From a virus, in IMG/VR virus record IMGVR_UViG_3300025284_000073, positions 1 to 27,159 of that record: a stretch of DNA of 27,159 nucleotides; one strand, written 5' to 3'. Below the pieces are notes generated by a model, which was not told the DNA's origin, ran no database searches, and was given only the letters and a program-made list of their open reading frames with translations. Positions within the stretch are counted from its first letter, which is position 1. Each line of letters starts with the position of its first letter. Of the stretch, positions 1 to 7,260 are shown piece after piece. The position numbers were made by a program, and so were the translations under genes.

Positions 1-1314
1 GTGGCGAAGACAGCGACAGATCGCATCTCATTGCGCGGCGGCGTCTACTACTATGTGCGCCGTGTGCCGCAGGCCTTCGTCGCGTTCGACGAGCGCGTGA
101 TCGTGCGCATTTCGCTCAAGACCGGCGAGCGACAGGAAGCCATCAAGGGTGCGATCGTCGCCGAGCGCGAGCTCGAAGCGCTCTGGTCTTCGCTGGCTGC
201 GCAGGGCGGGCAGGATGCCTGGCGGCGCTATCATGCGGCGCTGGAGCGCGCCCGCCTCGAAGGCTTCGTTTATCGTTCGGCCGCCGAAGTCGCGCAGGGC
301 AAACTCTCCGACATCCTCGACCGTCTGGAATCCCTCGAAGACCGCCCGCGGGATCGCTCGGCCAGGACAGCGCTGCTGGGCGGCGAGGCAAAGCCCGATC
401 TCACCCTCACCGCCGCGCGCGAGCTCTGGTTCGGCTATTCCGCCGGCAAGCTGCTGGGCAAGCGGCCCGACCAGGTCAGGCGGTGGGAGAACCCGCGCAA
501 GCTCGCGGTCAAGGAATTCGTCGACTGCATCGGCGAGGACAAGCCGATTGCTGCAGTGAGCCGCGACGATGCGCGCAAGTTTCAGGATCTCTGGCTCGCT
601 CGCGTTCGCGACGATGGCTATGGCCGAAACCAGATGAACAAGCAGATCGGCCACCTGTCGACGATGTTTTCGACAGTCAGCGAGGAGCTGAAGCTCGGTC
701 TCGATCCCGTCTTTGCCAAGCTTGCGGTGTCCGAGCTGAAGCGAGCCCGCCCGCCCTTCGACCGAGCCTGGGTCGAGAAGAAGATCCTCGCGCCGGGCGC
801 GCTGGCCGGGCTCAATCTCGATGCCCGGGTGGCGCTGCTGGTCTGTGCCGAGACCGGCATGGGGGCCGAGGAGGTCACCAGCCTGCGGGCCGAGACGATC
901 CATCTGAAGGCCAAAGTCCCCTACGTCTCGATCGTCAGCCGCGAGGGGGCGATGCAGAAGAATGCCGAGTATCGGCCGCGCGACATTCCGCTGGTGGGAA
1001 TCGCGCTTGAAGCGATGAAGCTTCGGCCGGCCGGGATCGAGCGCTATTACGACAAGAACGTCACGCTCTCCTCGGCGGTGAACAAGTATCTGCGCGAGAA
1101 CAAGCTGCTGCAGAGCGACAAGCATACGCTCTATTCGTTCCGGCATTCCTTCCAGGACCGGCTGACCGCCGCGGAGGCGCCCGACCGCATCCAGGCCGAT
1201 CTGATGGGCCACAAATACACGCGTGAGAAATACGGGAAGGGGCCGGACCTGACGCAAAAGCGGCGCTGGCTGGAGCGGATCGCTTACAAGCCGGCCGGAG
1301 GGGTCAAGGCCTGA
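1..1314 (+). CDS. Phage tyrosine recombinase (integrase)
   Basis: A 437-residue site-specific integrase that would join the phage genome to the host chromosome and, with a directionality factor, excise it. The N terminus (about residues 8-40, SLRGGVYYYVRRVP) matches the short arm-type DNA-binding domain (DUF6538-like) common in alphaproteobacterial prophage integrases. The catalytic C-terminal half shows SFRHSF (R381, H382), LMGHK (G403-H404) and the nucleophile in REKYG (Y411), spaced as in the family. The usual first arginine, in TGxR, is not evident: the sequence reads TGMG at 285-288. The GTG at base 1 gives a natural N terminus, but the window begins there, so an upstream start cannot be excluded. 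The gene converges on the leftward early operon and overlaps its last gene by 31 bp. Family is certain; activity less so. Confidence 0.93.
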   Translation: MAKTATDRISLRGGVYYYVRRVPQAFVAFDERVIVRISLKTGERQEAIKGAIVAERELEALWSSLAAQGGQDAWRRYHAALERARLEGFVYRSAAEVAQGKLSDILDRLESLEDRPRDRSARTALLGGEAKPDLTLTAARELWFGYSAGKLLGKRPDQVRRWENPRKLAVKEFVDCIGEDKPIAAVSRDDARKFQDLWLARVRDDGYGRNQMNKQIGHLSTMFSTVSEELKLGLDPVFAKLAVSELKRARPPFDRAWVEKKILAPGALAGLNLDARVALLVCAETGMGAEEVTSLRAETIHLKAKVPYVSIVSREGAMQKNAEYRPRDIPLVGIALEAMKLRPAGIERYYDKNVTLSSAVNKYLRENKLLQSDKHTLYSFRHSFQDRLTAAEAPDRIQADLMGHKYTREKYGKGPDLTQKRRWLERIAYKPAGGVKA

Positions 1315-1511
1315 GGCAACATTTGCCGGCCGCGCGCCAGGCGGCGCGCGCGTTCGACCGCAGAATCGCGGCGGTCCAAGGCGGCGAGTTCCTGCTCGAG
1401 CCTTTCGAAGATCGGAGCATAGACCTCGCCGCCATCGTCCATGATGACCGCCAGGGTCATCATGGCGCGCTCGATCCGCTCGCGCAGGGGGCGATCAGAA
1501 CGGGATGTCAT
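1284..1511 (-). CDS. Small hypothetical protein, last gene of the leftward operon
   Basis: A 75-residue protein of unknown function beginning [18 protein letters not shown]. It is rich in charged residues and probably all helical ([26 protein letters not shown]), with no membrane segment or recognisable motif. I chose the ATG at 1511 because it overlaps the 3' end of ssb by 17 bp, as expected for a coupled downstream gene; the reading frame stays open further upstream to 1616, but that part lies inside ssb and is low-complexity. The 3' end overlaps the convergent integrase gene by 31 bp. It could be a recombination accessory protein because of its place beside the integrase, but nothing in the sequence shows this. 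Confidence 0.6.
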   Translation of the reverse strand: MTSRSDRPLRERIERAMMTLAVIMDDGGEVYAPIFERLEQELAALDRRDSAVERARRLARGRQMLPQALTPPAGL

Positions 1512-1989
1512 CGTCGAGGTGGCTGCTGCTCGACGGCTGGCCGCCGAAGCTGTCGCCGGCCTTCGCCGCGCCATAGCCGGCGCTGCTGTCGCGCGTGCGG
1601 GTCGAGCCGTAATCATCCTGGCTCGGCGGGTCGCGCTCGGCCTTGTCGAGCAGGGTCAGCTCGCCGCGGAACTTTTGCAGCACGACCTCGGTCGTATATT
1701 TCTCGACGCCCTGCTGGTCGGTCCATTTCCGAGTGGCGAGCTGGCCCTCGACATAGACCTTCGAGCCCTTCTTCAGATACTGCTCGGCCACCTTGGCGAG
1801 GTTCTCATTGAAGATGACGACCGAGTGCCATTCGGTCCTCTCCTTTCGCTCGCCCGACTGCTTGTCGCGCCAGGTCTCCGAGGTTGCGATGCGCAGGTTG
1901 GCGATCGGCTCGCCGGCGCCGGTGCGACGGATCTCCGGGTCGCGGCCGAGATTGCCGACGAGAATGACCTTGTTGACGCTTCCGGCCAT
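1495..1989 (-). CDS. ssb: Single-stranded DNA-binding protein
   Basis: A 164-residue SSB that coats single-stranded DNA during phage replication and recombination. Residues about 3-110 form the OB fold, with the family signatures [17 protein letters not shown] at the N terminus, then TEWHSVVIF and [16 protein letters not shown] glycine- and serine-rich linker follows, and the protein ends in the acidic tip DDDIPF, the conserved peptide through which SSB recruits partner proteins. The length is that of ordinary bacterial SSB, so the gene looks intact. It follows the 88-residue gene by 3 bp and is preceded by a GGAAG ribosome-binding site. With dnaN in the same operon it forms a leftward replication-accessory set, separate from the primase and helicase on the right. 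Confidence 0.96.
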   Translation of the reverse strand: MAGSVNKVILVGNLGRDPEIRRTGAGEPIANLRIATSETWRDKQSGERKERTEWHSVVIFNENLAKVAEQYLKKGSKVYVEGQLATRKWTDQQGVEKYTTEVVLQKFRGELTLLDKAERDPPSQDDYGSTRTRDSSAGYGAAKAGDSFGGQPSSSSHLDDDIPF

Positions 1990-1992
1990 GGT

Positions 1993-2259
1993 TCAATACT
2001 TCCAGTTGCGGCCAAGCCAGGTGCGGCCGGCCGGAGTGATGGTAAGACGGTTCGGAGTGTCGAGCGTCTGCTCGAGCAGGCCGGCCCCGACGAAAGCATC
2101 GGTCTCCCGCTTCGACAGCACATGACCGCAGCAGAGCGTGAATCGGTTGCCTGATTGGACGAGCCAAGGCTTCCACTCAACGCCCCAGGGCAGCCATCCG
2201 GTCGCAAGGGCCGACATGATGTTGAGGCGCCGACGCGTCGGCTTCAAAGGATCAGCCAT
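1993..2259 (-). CDS. Small basic hypothetical protein, possibly winged-helix
   Basis: An 88-residue protein of unknown function. The C-terminal two thirds (CCGHVLSKRETDAFVGAGLLE, then RLTITPAGRTWLGRNW) has the rhythm of a winged-helix domain: a helix, a 'GLLE' turn and a beta hairpin ending in TPAGR, as in many small phage DNA-binding proteins; that is inference from pattern only. The ATG at 2259 has an AAGGAG ribosome-binding site eight bases upstream and overlaps the preceding 62-residue gene by 16 bp. ssb follows 3 bp downstream, so the two are almost certainly cotranscribed. Confidence 0.75.
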   Translation of the reverse strand: MADPLKPTRRRLNIMSALATGWLPWGVEWKPWLVQSGNRFTLCCGHVLSKRETDAFVGAGLLEQTLDTPNRLTITPAGRTWLGRNWKY

Positions 2260-2432
2260 GGTCCACTCCTTCCGCTACAATCACCTCCTCCCCATTCGCG
2301 GCCGCGCTCTCCCTGGCGATCGCGCGCGTCCTGAAACAGGCGGACGAGCGCATAGACGATGAGGCTGCCGAGCAGCAGATAGGCGCCGAGCTCGCGATCG
2401 AGCGGCGGGATCGTGTCGAGCCAGCGGATCAT
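2244..2432 (-). CDS. Small single-span membrane protein
   Basis: A 62-residue protein with one hydrophobic segment at about residues 16-29 (LGAYLLLGSLIVYALV), preceded by a short acidic head and followed by a charged tail (RLFQDARDRQGERGREW). No family is recognised. Its ATG overlaps the stop codon of the upstream 44-residue gene as ATGA, a strong sign of translational coupling and of the start being right. It is one of three tiny membrane proteins flanking the TAXI-type binding protein. Topology and function are not determined by the sequence. Confidence 0.6.
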   Translation of the reverse strand: MIRWLDTIPPLDRELGAYLLLGSLIVYALVRLFQDARDRQGERGREWGGGDCSGRSGPWLIL

Positions 2433-2563
2433 CGAAGGTGTCCTTCGTCGCGGAGTTGCGCGCGGTAGCCGATGACGATTTTCGCGATGAAGCGGCCGGC
2501 CTGCCTCGGCCCGAAGAGAATCGATAGAATCAAGCAGAAGAGCAGGCCGGCCAGCGCTGTCAC
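2429..2563 (-). CDS. Very small membrane protein (44 residues)
   Basis: A 44-residue ORF opening with GTG at 2563 behind a GGAGG ribosome-binding site seven bases upstream. It begins MTALAGLLFCLILSILFG, a clear membrane span at residues 3-18, followed by a basic tail (PRQAGRFIAKIVIGYRAQLR). The stop overlaps the ATG of the next gene (ATGA), and the start lies 12 bp downstream of the stop of the TAXI-type protein gene. The ribosome-binding site and coupling on both sides support a real gene despite its size. No family is recognised. Confidence 0.55.
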   Translation of the reverse strand: MTALAGLLFCLILSILFGPRQAGRFIAKIVIGYRAQLRDEGHLR

Positions 2564-2574
2564 GATCTCGCCTC

Positions 2575-3468
2575 CTACTTCGGGGTGACGAGGTCGGTGA
2601 TCGACGGCTTGGCGGCGGCGAAGCCGCGCAGGACGCCGTCATAGGCGCGCTCGTTCTGCTCGATCCAGCGGACGCTGGTGACAAAGAGCGCATCGACAGT
2701 GATGGTCTTCACCGCCTTGGTGCCGTAGAGCGTGCCGCCCGGCTGGATGCGGGCATAGGTGCCGCTCGGGATCTCGGAATATCCGTAGACCTCCTTGCCG
2801 CGCCCATCCTTGGCGACCTTGCCCATGTCCCAATCGTCGGTGCCGACCAGAACGATCCGGTCGCCCTGGCCCTGCGCGTCGTTCCTGAGGTAGCTGGAGC
2901 CGAGCGCGCCGACCCAGAGCAGGCATTGCACCTGGCTGCCGTCGGCGACGGCCGAGAGCGCCCGCACGCCGCTGCGCGTGTCGATGTTGACCGGCTGATA
3001 GCGCTTCTTGTCGGCCAGCACGAAGGCGTCCCAGGTGGTGCGGGCGCCCGTGCCGTCCGGCCCGACCGCGATCGTGTGCTTCTTAGTCAGGTCGGTGACG
3101 CGGCCGATCTCGGCCGCGCGATTGCAGACCAGGTGCGCATGCTCCTGATAGAGCACGCCGGCGCGCTCGATCGCGGACAGTGCCTGCGCGTTGCGGCTGG
3201 AATAGACCAGCAGCGCGTCGCTCTGGACGAAGGCGCCGTCGCACTCGCCCTTGACCATGCGATCGAGATTGTCGAGCGAGCCCTGGGTCGGGACGACCTC
3301 GAGCTTCGTGCCGGTGAGCTTCGACTTCAGGATGTGGCCGGCCTTGAAATAATTGCCGGCCTCGCCGCCGGTGCAGAGCTTGAAGCTGGGCTGCTGCGCG
3401 AACGCGGTGACGCCGAACAGCGTGCCGAAGGCGAGGGCGGTGGCGGCGGTATAGGCATAGCGACGCAT
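2575..3468 (-). CDS. TAXI-type TRAP transporter solute-binding protein (secreted)
   Basis: A 297-residue periplasmic binding protein of the TAXI type, which in bacteria captures an organic-acid-like ligand for a TRAP transporter. Residues 1-24 are a Sec signal peptide (basic MRRYAYTAA, a hydrophobic core, AFA cleavage motif before Q25). The mature protein starts with FKLCTGGEAGNYFKAG, the ligand-loop pattern of this family, and continues with GSLDNLDRM and DGAFVQSDALL, typical of type 2 periplasmic folds. The ATG at 3468 has a GAAGGGA ribosome-binding site; the open frame extends upstream to 3780 but without signal peptide or homology. No TRAP membrane subunit is in the window, so this is an orphan. 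Position inside a phage early operon between tiny membrane proteins suggests a role at the envelope; that is inference. Confidence 0.85.
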   Translation of the reverse strand: MRRYAYTAATALAFGTLFGVTAFAQQPSFKLCTGGEAGNYFKAGHILKSKLTGTKLEVVPTQGSLDNLDRMVKGECDGAFVQSDALLVYSSRNAQALSAIERAGVLYQEHAHLVCNRAAEIGRVTDLTKKHTIAVGPDGTGARTTWDAFVLADKKRYQPVNIDTRSGVRALSAVADGSQVQCLLWVGALGSSYLRNDAQGQGDRIVLVGTDDWDMGKVAKDGRGKEVYGYSEIPSGTYARIQPGGTLYGTKAVKTITVDALFVTSVRWIEQNERAYDGVLRGFAAAKPSITDLVTPK

Positions 3469-3497
3469 GGGATGATCCCTTCGGGGTTGAGGCCGGT

Positions 3498-3626
3498 TCA
3501 GCGGCCGGTGAGACTGGAGAGAAGGCGGGAGAGGCGGCGGGTGAGCTTGACGACGCCGTAAATCACCGTGCCGAGGCCGATGACGGCGAGAACGTCCTGC
3601 AGGCGGGTGACGAGAGCCCAGAGCAT
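3498..3626 (-). CDS. Very small membrane protein (42 residues)
   Basis: A 42-residue ORF starting at the ATG at 3626, only 4 bp beyond the stop of the upstream 117-residue gene, in an overlapping arrangement. It carries one hydrophobic span (VLAVIGLGTVIYGVV, about residues 12-26) and a basic C-terminal tail (KLTRRLSRLLSSLTGR) that could lie on the inner membrane face. An AGGG sequence nine bases upstream can serve as ribosome-binding site. The TAXI-type gene begins 29 bp further on. No family is recognised; a regulator or partner of the binding protein is only a guess from the neighbourhood. Confidence 0.5.
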   Translation of the reverse strand: MLWALVTRLQDVLAVIGLGTVIYGVVKLTRRLSRLLSSLTGR

Positions 3627-3629
3627 CGG

Positions 3630-3983
3630 TCAGGCCCTCGCGAAGGCGGCGGCAGGGATCTGGTTGAAATCGATGCCGGCTTCCTCGTTGAGCTCGAGCC
3701 GGGCCTGCTCGTTCAGCGCAGCGATGATCGATTGCTGCTGCGCGATGTGCGCTTCGATGACAGGCCGGGCCAGCGTCCAAGGGACGTTGAAAAGCGTGTG
3801 ACAGCCCTGGCCCTGGGGTACGCCGAGCTGCAGGCCGCCGTATGTGCGGCCGAATGCGTCGCGAATATCAGGCTGCTCGTGACGCGAGAGCGCCTTGACG
3901 ATATCGGCCAGAAGGGCCTCGGCCGTCTCGATCTCGCGATGCGCGAGGGCGATATCCATTGCGGTCTGCTTGCTGATCGGCAT
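3630..3983 (-). CDS. Hypothetical protein (117 residues)
   Basis: An intact 117-residue soluble protein. Residues 4-37 look like one long helix (KQTAMDIALAHREIETAEALL), the middle is glycine-rich (FGRTYGGLQLGVPQGQGCH), and a second helical stretch follows (IEAHIAQQQSIIAALNEQAR). No catalytic motif or membrane segment is visible. It starts at the ATG at 3983, a few bases after the stop of the ASCH gene and behind a GAGG sequence. Its place in the operon, just after ASCH and MazG-like genes, suggests an early phage function, but I do not recognise the family. Confidence 0.75.
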   Translation of the reverse strand: MPISKQTAMDIALAHREIETAEALLADIVKALSRHEQPDIRDAFGRTYGGLQLGVPQGQGCHTLFNVPWTLARPVIEAHIAQQQSIIAALNEQARLELNEEAGIDFNQIPAAAFARA

Positions 3984-3986
3984 CGC

Positions 3987-4373
3987 TCAGGCCTCCTCGA
4001 ATGTCGGGGTGAAGAAGCCGAGCGCGCCCTTGCAGGGGCGGAACGGCAGGGGTTTGGCGTTGCGCAGGACGATGCCGAAGCGGCCGACGAACCAGGGGTC
4101 GTCGCTGCGCTCGACGCAGTCGACGATCTCGGCCTCGCCGACGATGCCGCCGAACCGGAGCCGGTCGGGCGGGGTGAATTCGCGCGGCATGAGCTGGCCG
4201 GTCACCGGGTGCCAGCCGCGGAGGAGGTCCTGCAAAGGCTCCTTGTCGGCCTTTTTGCCGGCATGGATCAGGATCGGCCCGCGATAGTGGCAGCGCCAGT
4301 TGCGGTTCTCGATCGCCTTGTGGCCGTTGACGATCAGCCAGGCCCAGGGCTGCATGATGGAGAGCGCCTTCAC
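3987..4373 (-). CDS. ASCH-domain protein
   Basis: A 128-residue ASCH protein, a PUA-like fold that binds RNA or modified nucleotides and in some members acts as a nuclease or amidohydrolase. The N terminus ALSIMQPWAWLIVNGHKAIE is the family signature (the S-I-x-Q-P-W-A segment and the K-x-x-E-N-R strand that follows), then HYRGPILIHAGKK and, further on, GGIVGEAEIVDC and FGIVLRNAKPL, matching the successive beta strands. The length is complete. The start is GTG at 4373, overlapping the MazG-like stop as GTGA. It sits beside a MazG-like protein in the operon, so a role in processing nucleotides or RNA during infection is plausible but not shown. Confidence 0.87.
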   Translation of the reverse strand: MKALSIMQPWAWLIVNGHKAIENRNWRCHYRGPILIHAGKKADKEPLQDLLRGWHPVTGQLMPREFTPPDRLRFGGIVGEAEIVDCVERSDDPWFVGRFGIVLRNAKPLPFRPCKGALGFFTPTFEEA

Positions 4374-4666
4374 GACAGCACGCCCTCGCGACGGCTGATC
4401 TCCATAAAGCGCTCGATCTTGGCGCGTTTCGCCTCGACGTCCTTCTGGCGAACAGCCATTTCATGAACGGCAAGGATGCCTTCCTCGACCAGGATGTTCG
4501 CGACCGCGACGAGGTCGCGATACTCTTCGGCGATCCGCTGCCGGTTGGTTAGCGTCTGACCGGCTTGAACCTCGTCGAGGCCGAAGCGCAGCGCCTTGGC
4601 GACGCGCTGGCCGACTTCGGTGCACTCTTCGGCGAGGCAGGTCAGGAGATGCTCACGGCGATCCAT
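4370..4666 (-). CDS. MazG-like nucleotide pyrophosphohydrolase family protein
   Basis: A 98-residue all-helical protein resembling the MazG/all-alpha NTP pyrophosphatases, which cut nucleoside triphosphates to monophosphates using Mg2+ held by two acidic motifs. The first is in CLAEECTEVGQRVAKALRFG (EExxE at E13, E14, E17) and the second in RIAEEYRDLVAVANIL (E48 and D51, ExxD). Spacing and length agree with the small phage members. The ATG at 4666 is the better start: it lies two bases after the dnaN stop with GAGGG upstream; a TTG at 4672 would add two residues. Enzyme activity is likely from the motifs, though such proteins can also be degenerate. It would alter the nucleotide pool, alongside the HD protein of the same operon. 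Confidence 0.78.
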   Translation of the reverse strand: MDRREHLLTCLAEECTEVGQRVAKALRFGLDEVQAGQTLTNRQRIAEEYRDLVAVANILVEEGILAVHEMAVRQKDVEAKRAKIERFMEISRREGVLS

Positions 4667-4668
4667 GA

Positions 4669-5790
4669 TCAAACCCTCATCGGCATGAGCACGACGAGGA
4701 GCGGGTCGCCCTCGCGGCGCTGGAACAGAGCGGGGGAGCCGGGATCGGCGAGCTTCATCACGACGGTGTCGGAACCGCCGAGCACGCCCAGCACGTCGAG
4801 CAGATAGCGGGCGTTGAAGCCCATATCGATCGGGGTGCCGTCGTATTCGGCTTCGATCTCCTCGCGCGCCTCGCCCGAATCGGGATTGGTGACAGAGAGC
4901 GATAGGCCGGCATCTGTGAGCGAGAGCTTCACCGCCCGGCCGCGCTCGCTGGAGATGGTCGAGACGCGGTCGATGGCCTGCTTGAAGCCGTCCGCCTCGA
5001 GCGTCGCCAGCTTGTCGTTGCCGTGGGGAATGACCCGCTCATAGTCCGGGAAGGTGCCGTCGATCAGCTTCGAGGTCAGCGAGGTCTCAGCCGATGTGAC
5101 GCGGATCTTGGTCGGCGAGAGCTCGATCGTCAGATCGCCCTCGGCATCCTTGGCCATGCGGGCGATCTCACCGACCGCCTTGGTCGGGATGATCACGCCC
5201 GGCATGCCGTCGGTACCGGCCGGCGCCGGCAGTTCCAGCCGCGACAGGCGATGGCCGTCGGTGGCGACGGCGCGCAACACGGGGCCATCCTGCCCGGCGG
5301 TGGCGTGCAGATAGATGCCGTTCAGGTAGTAGCGCGTCTCCTCCGAGGAGATCGCGAAGCTGACCTGGGCGATCAGCTCGCCGATCGTCTTGGCCGGCAT
5401 GGCGAAGCGATGCGGCAGATCGCCGACGGTGATGTCGGGGAAATCGGTCTCCGGCAACGTGTGCATGGTGAAGCGGGAGCGGCCGGACTTGACCGTCATG
5501 CTCGTCGCCTTGGCATCCAGCTCCAGCGTGATCTGGGCCTCGGCCGGCAGCTTGCGGACGATGTCGGCCAGCGTATGTGCCGGTACGGTGATCGCGCCGG
5601 GCGCCGCGACATCGCAGGCGAGCGCGGTCTGCGCCTGGATGTCGAGATCGGTGGCCCGGACGGTGAGGCTGCCGCCTTCCGCCCGCAGCAGGATGTTCGA
5701 CAGCACGGGAATGGTGTTGCGCCGCTCGACCACGCGCGAGAGCGCGGCGAGCGCAGGGCTGAGCGTTTCGCGGGCGATGGTGAGCTTCAC
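4669..5790 (-). CDS. dnaN: DNA polymerase III beta subunit (sliding clamp)
   Basis: A 373-residue beta clamp, which as a ring dimer tethers DNA polymerase to DNA. All three repeated clamp domains are present: the first with RRNTIPVLSNILL and VRATDLDIQAQ, the second with FAISSEETRYYLNGIYLH and RAVATDGHRLSRLEL, and the third ending in LLVVLMPMRV, which matches the C terminus that forms the partner-binding pocket (usually MPMR/L). The length equals that of chromosomal DnaN, so this is not a fragment. GTG at 5790 is chosen because homology begins at KLTIARETLSPAL; the frame is open upstream to 6012 but without similarity. A clamp in a temperate phage is uncommon. It may replace or compete with the host clamp. 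It is followed immediately by the MazG-like gene. Confidence 0.95.
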   Translation of the reverse strand: MKLTIARETLSPALAALSRVVERRNTIPVLSNILLRAEGGSLTVRATDLDIQAQTALACDVAAPGAITVPAHTLADIVRKLPAEAQITLELDAKATSMTVKSGRSRFTMHTLPETDFPDITVGDLPHRFAMPAKTIGELIAQVSFAISSEETRYYLNGIYLHATAGQDGPVLRAVATDGHRLSRLELPAPAGTDGMPGVIIPTKAVGEIARMAKDAEGDLTIELSPTKIRVTSAETSLTSKLIDGTFPDYERVIPHGNDKLATLEADGFKQAIDRVSTISSERGRAVKLSLTDAGLSLSVTNPDSGEAREEIEAEYDGTPIDMGFNARYLLDVLGVLGGSDTVVMKLADPGSPALFQRREGDPLLVVLMPMRV

Positions 5791-5820
5791 GGCGGATGCT
5801 TTCGGGAGGAGAGGGATGGT

Positions 5821-5851
5821 GCGGGCCGGCCGCGGAGCGTCACCGGCCCGC
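5821..5851 (-). promoter_or_regulatory. Stem-loop between the DUF2303 gene and dnaN
   Basis: A perfect 9-bp inverted repeat (GCGGGCCGG and CCGGCCCGC) separated by 13 bases lies in the 104-bp spacer upstream of dnaN, the longest gap in the leftward operon. No T-run follows it in the direction of transcription, so it is not an obvious intrinsic terminator. It could be an attenuator, an RNA-stability element or a processing site that sets the level of dnaN relative to the upstream genes. Confidence 0.35.
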
Positions 5852-5894
5852 TGGGAGCGCCTACCCGGGAGGGAGGCCGACGCTCCGAACGTGA

Positions 5895-6875
5895 TCAGGC
5901 CTCGGGCGAGCCCTCGAAGGTCGGCAGCTCGGTCTTGCTCGCGACGGTGTCGAGGTCGTCCTTGACCTGGGCACGCAGCCAGAACTGCCAGCGATAGAGC
6001 TGGTAGGACCACTGGATCTCGCCGTTCACGATGCGATAGCGCAGGCGGGCCGGGATGCGGACGGTGTCGCCATCGACGAAGGCCGGCACCGACACCATGA
6101 AGATGCCGGGGATCTCGACCTTCTCGCCCTTGCCGTTCATGTGTTCTTCGACGAACTCGACAACGCGTTCGCCGGTCTGCATCCGGACGCCCTGCTTGAC
6201 CTTGGCGTTGACGAAGACTTCGAGGTTGCGCGACAGCGCGATCAGGTCGGCCGGCGTCGCGAAGCGCTCCTTAAAGAGCGTCTCGTATTCCGCGACCTCC
6301 GGTCCGAAGGGCGCAGAGAGCTCGGCTGCGTGGTCCTCGAGGAAGGCGGCGAAGGTCGCCTGATCCATCGCCTTGCCGTTCTTCTCGATCCAGACCTTGA
6401 ACTCGTCCGTGATCGGGAAGGCGTAGCGGATACGGTGGCGGCCCCAGCGGGCGGAGGCCTTCTCGCCGTGATAGTCGATGACGGCGGTCAGCGCCGGCTC
6501 GGGCCAGGCCGTCTTGCCGAACACGGCCGAGTCGTCGTTCTTGTGCCGGTTCACCAGGTCGATGAAGCTCTGCAGCGTCGTCGTCTCCGCCGACCCGTGC
6601 ACTTCGCCCGGCTCGATCCGGTAACGGTCGATGATGTCCTTGAGGCCGTCGATGCGGTTGCCGTCGCGGCGGTCGATAACGATCGGCACCGAGGGCGGCA
6701 GTCCGGCGCCGAGGCCGGTGGTCGGCAGAGAGACGATCTCGACAGCGCTGACCTCGCGGGCCAGCTCGACGATCGCGCTGATGCCGCCGTCGGAGTTCGG
6801 GATCGTGCTGCCGCAGGTATAGGGCGCGGCGATAGCTTCGAGGGTGGCGGCTTCGACCGCCGACTTATTGGCCAT
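5895..6875 (-). CDS. DUF2303 (YfdQ-like) phage protein
   Basis: A 326-residue protein of the DUF2303/YfdQ family, found in many temperate phages next to recombination and replication genes; its biochemical role is unknown to me. Features that fit are the N-terminal SFIDLVNRHKNDDSAVF region, LTAVIDYHGE, the middle segment with FKVWIEKNGKAMDQATFAAF, and the C-terminal beta-rich domain (IPARLRYRIVNGEIQWSYQL). No signal peptide or membrane span is seen. The ATG at 6875 is preceded by AAAGGAG with good spacing. The gene lies between a 113-residue unknown and dnaN in one transcript. Confidence 0.85.
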   Translation of the reverse strand: MANKSAVEAATLEAIAAPYTCGSTIPNSDGGISAIVELAREVSAVEIVSLPTTGLGAGLPPSVPIVIDRRDGNRIDGLKDIIDRYRIEPGEVHGSAETTTLQSFIDLVNRHKNDDSAVFGKTAWPEPALTAVIDYHGEKASARWGRHRIRYAFPITDEFKVWIEKNGKAMDQATFAAFLEDHAAELSAPFGPEVAEYETLFKERFATPADLIALSRNLEVFVNAKVKQGVRMQTGERVVEFVEEHMNGKGEKVEIPGIFMVSVPAFVDGDTVRIPARLRYRIVNGEIQWSYQLYRWQFWLRAQVKDDLDTVASKTELPTFEGSPEA

Positions 6876-6914
6876 GGATGGGCTCCTTTCAGGGTGAAGA
6901 GGGCAGACGCTCGA

Positions 6915-7256
6915 TCAGGCGAAGTCGCGTTCGCGCTGGTCGGAGGTGTCGCGAAGGAACATGTCGGTCTGGCTCGGGTGCTGGACGGACAAGGCACCGT
7001 CGACCGCCCAGAACGGCGTGCCGTTGAAGCCCTTCTCCTCGGGCAGCTTCGACTTGACGGACGGCTTGATATCGAGCCGGCCGCTCTCGAAATTGATGGT
7101 GATCGCCATGGTGATCGTGGCCGTGCCCTTCTCGTTGGGCAGCGCCTCAAGCTCGGCCATCGCCTTGGCTAGGTGCTCGTCGCATTTCTCGACAAAGCGG
7201 CCGCGGTTCAGCAGGCCGAGCATCTCGACGAAGCTGCGAATGGGGCGGTTCGACAT
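6915..7256 (-). CDS. Hypothetical protein beside DUF2303
   Basis: A 113-residue protein starting MSNRPIRSFVEMLGLLNRGR at the ATG at 7256, four bases after the stop of the HD-domain gene. The first 45 residues are helical (FVEKCDEHLAKAMAELEALP). A beta stretch follows (TATITMAITINFESGRLDIK), and the tail mentions no known motif (GTPFWAVDGALSVQHPSQTD). This helix-strand layout with a conserved start directly upstream of a DUF2303 gene recurs in phages, so the two probably work together; that is inference from context. Function unknown. Confidence 0.75.
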   Translation of the reverse strand: MSNRPIRSFVEMLGLLNRGRFVEKCDEHLAKAMAELEALPNEKGTATITMAITINFESGRLDIKPSVKSKLPEEKGFNGTPFWAVDGALSVQHPSQTDMFLRDTSDQRERDFA

Positions 7257-7260
7257 GGGT

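Noticed and set aside
28-1257. 409-codon open frame antisense to the integrase
   Set aside because: It lies wholly inside a well-supported integrase gene, has no domain signature, and shows the low-complexity composition typical of antisense frames in GC-rich DNA.
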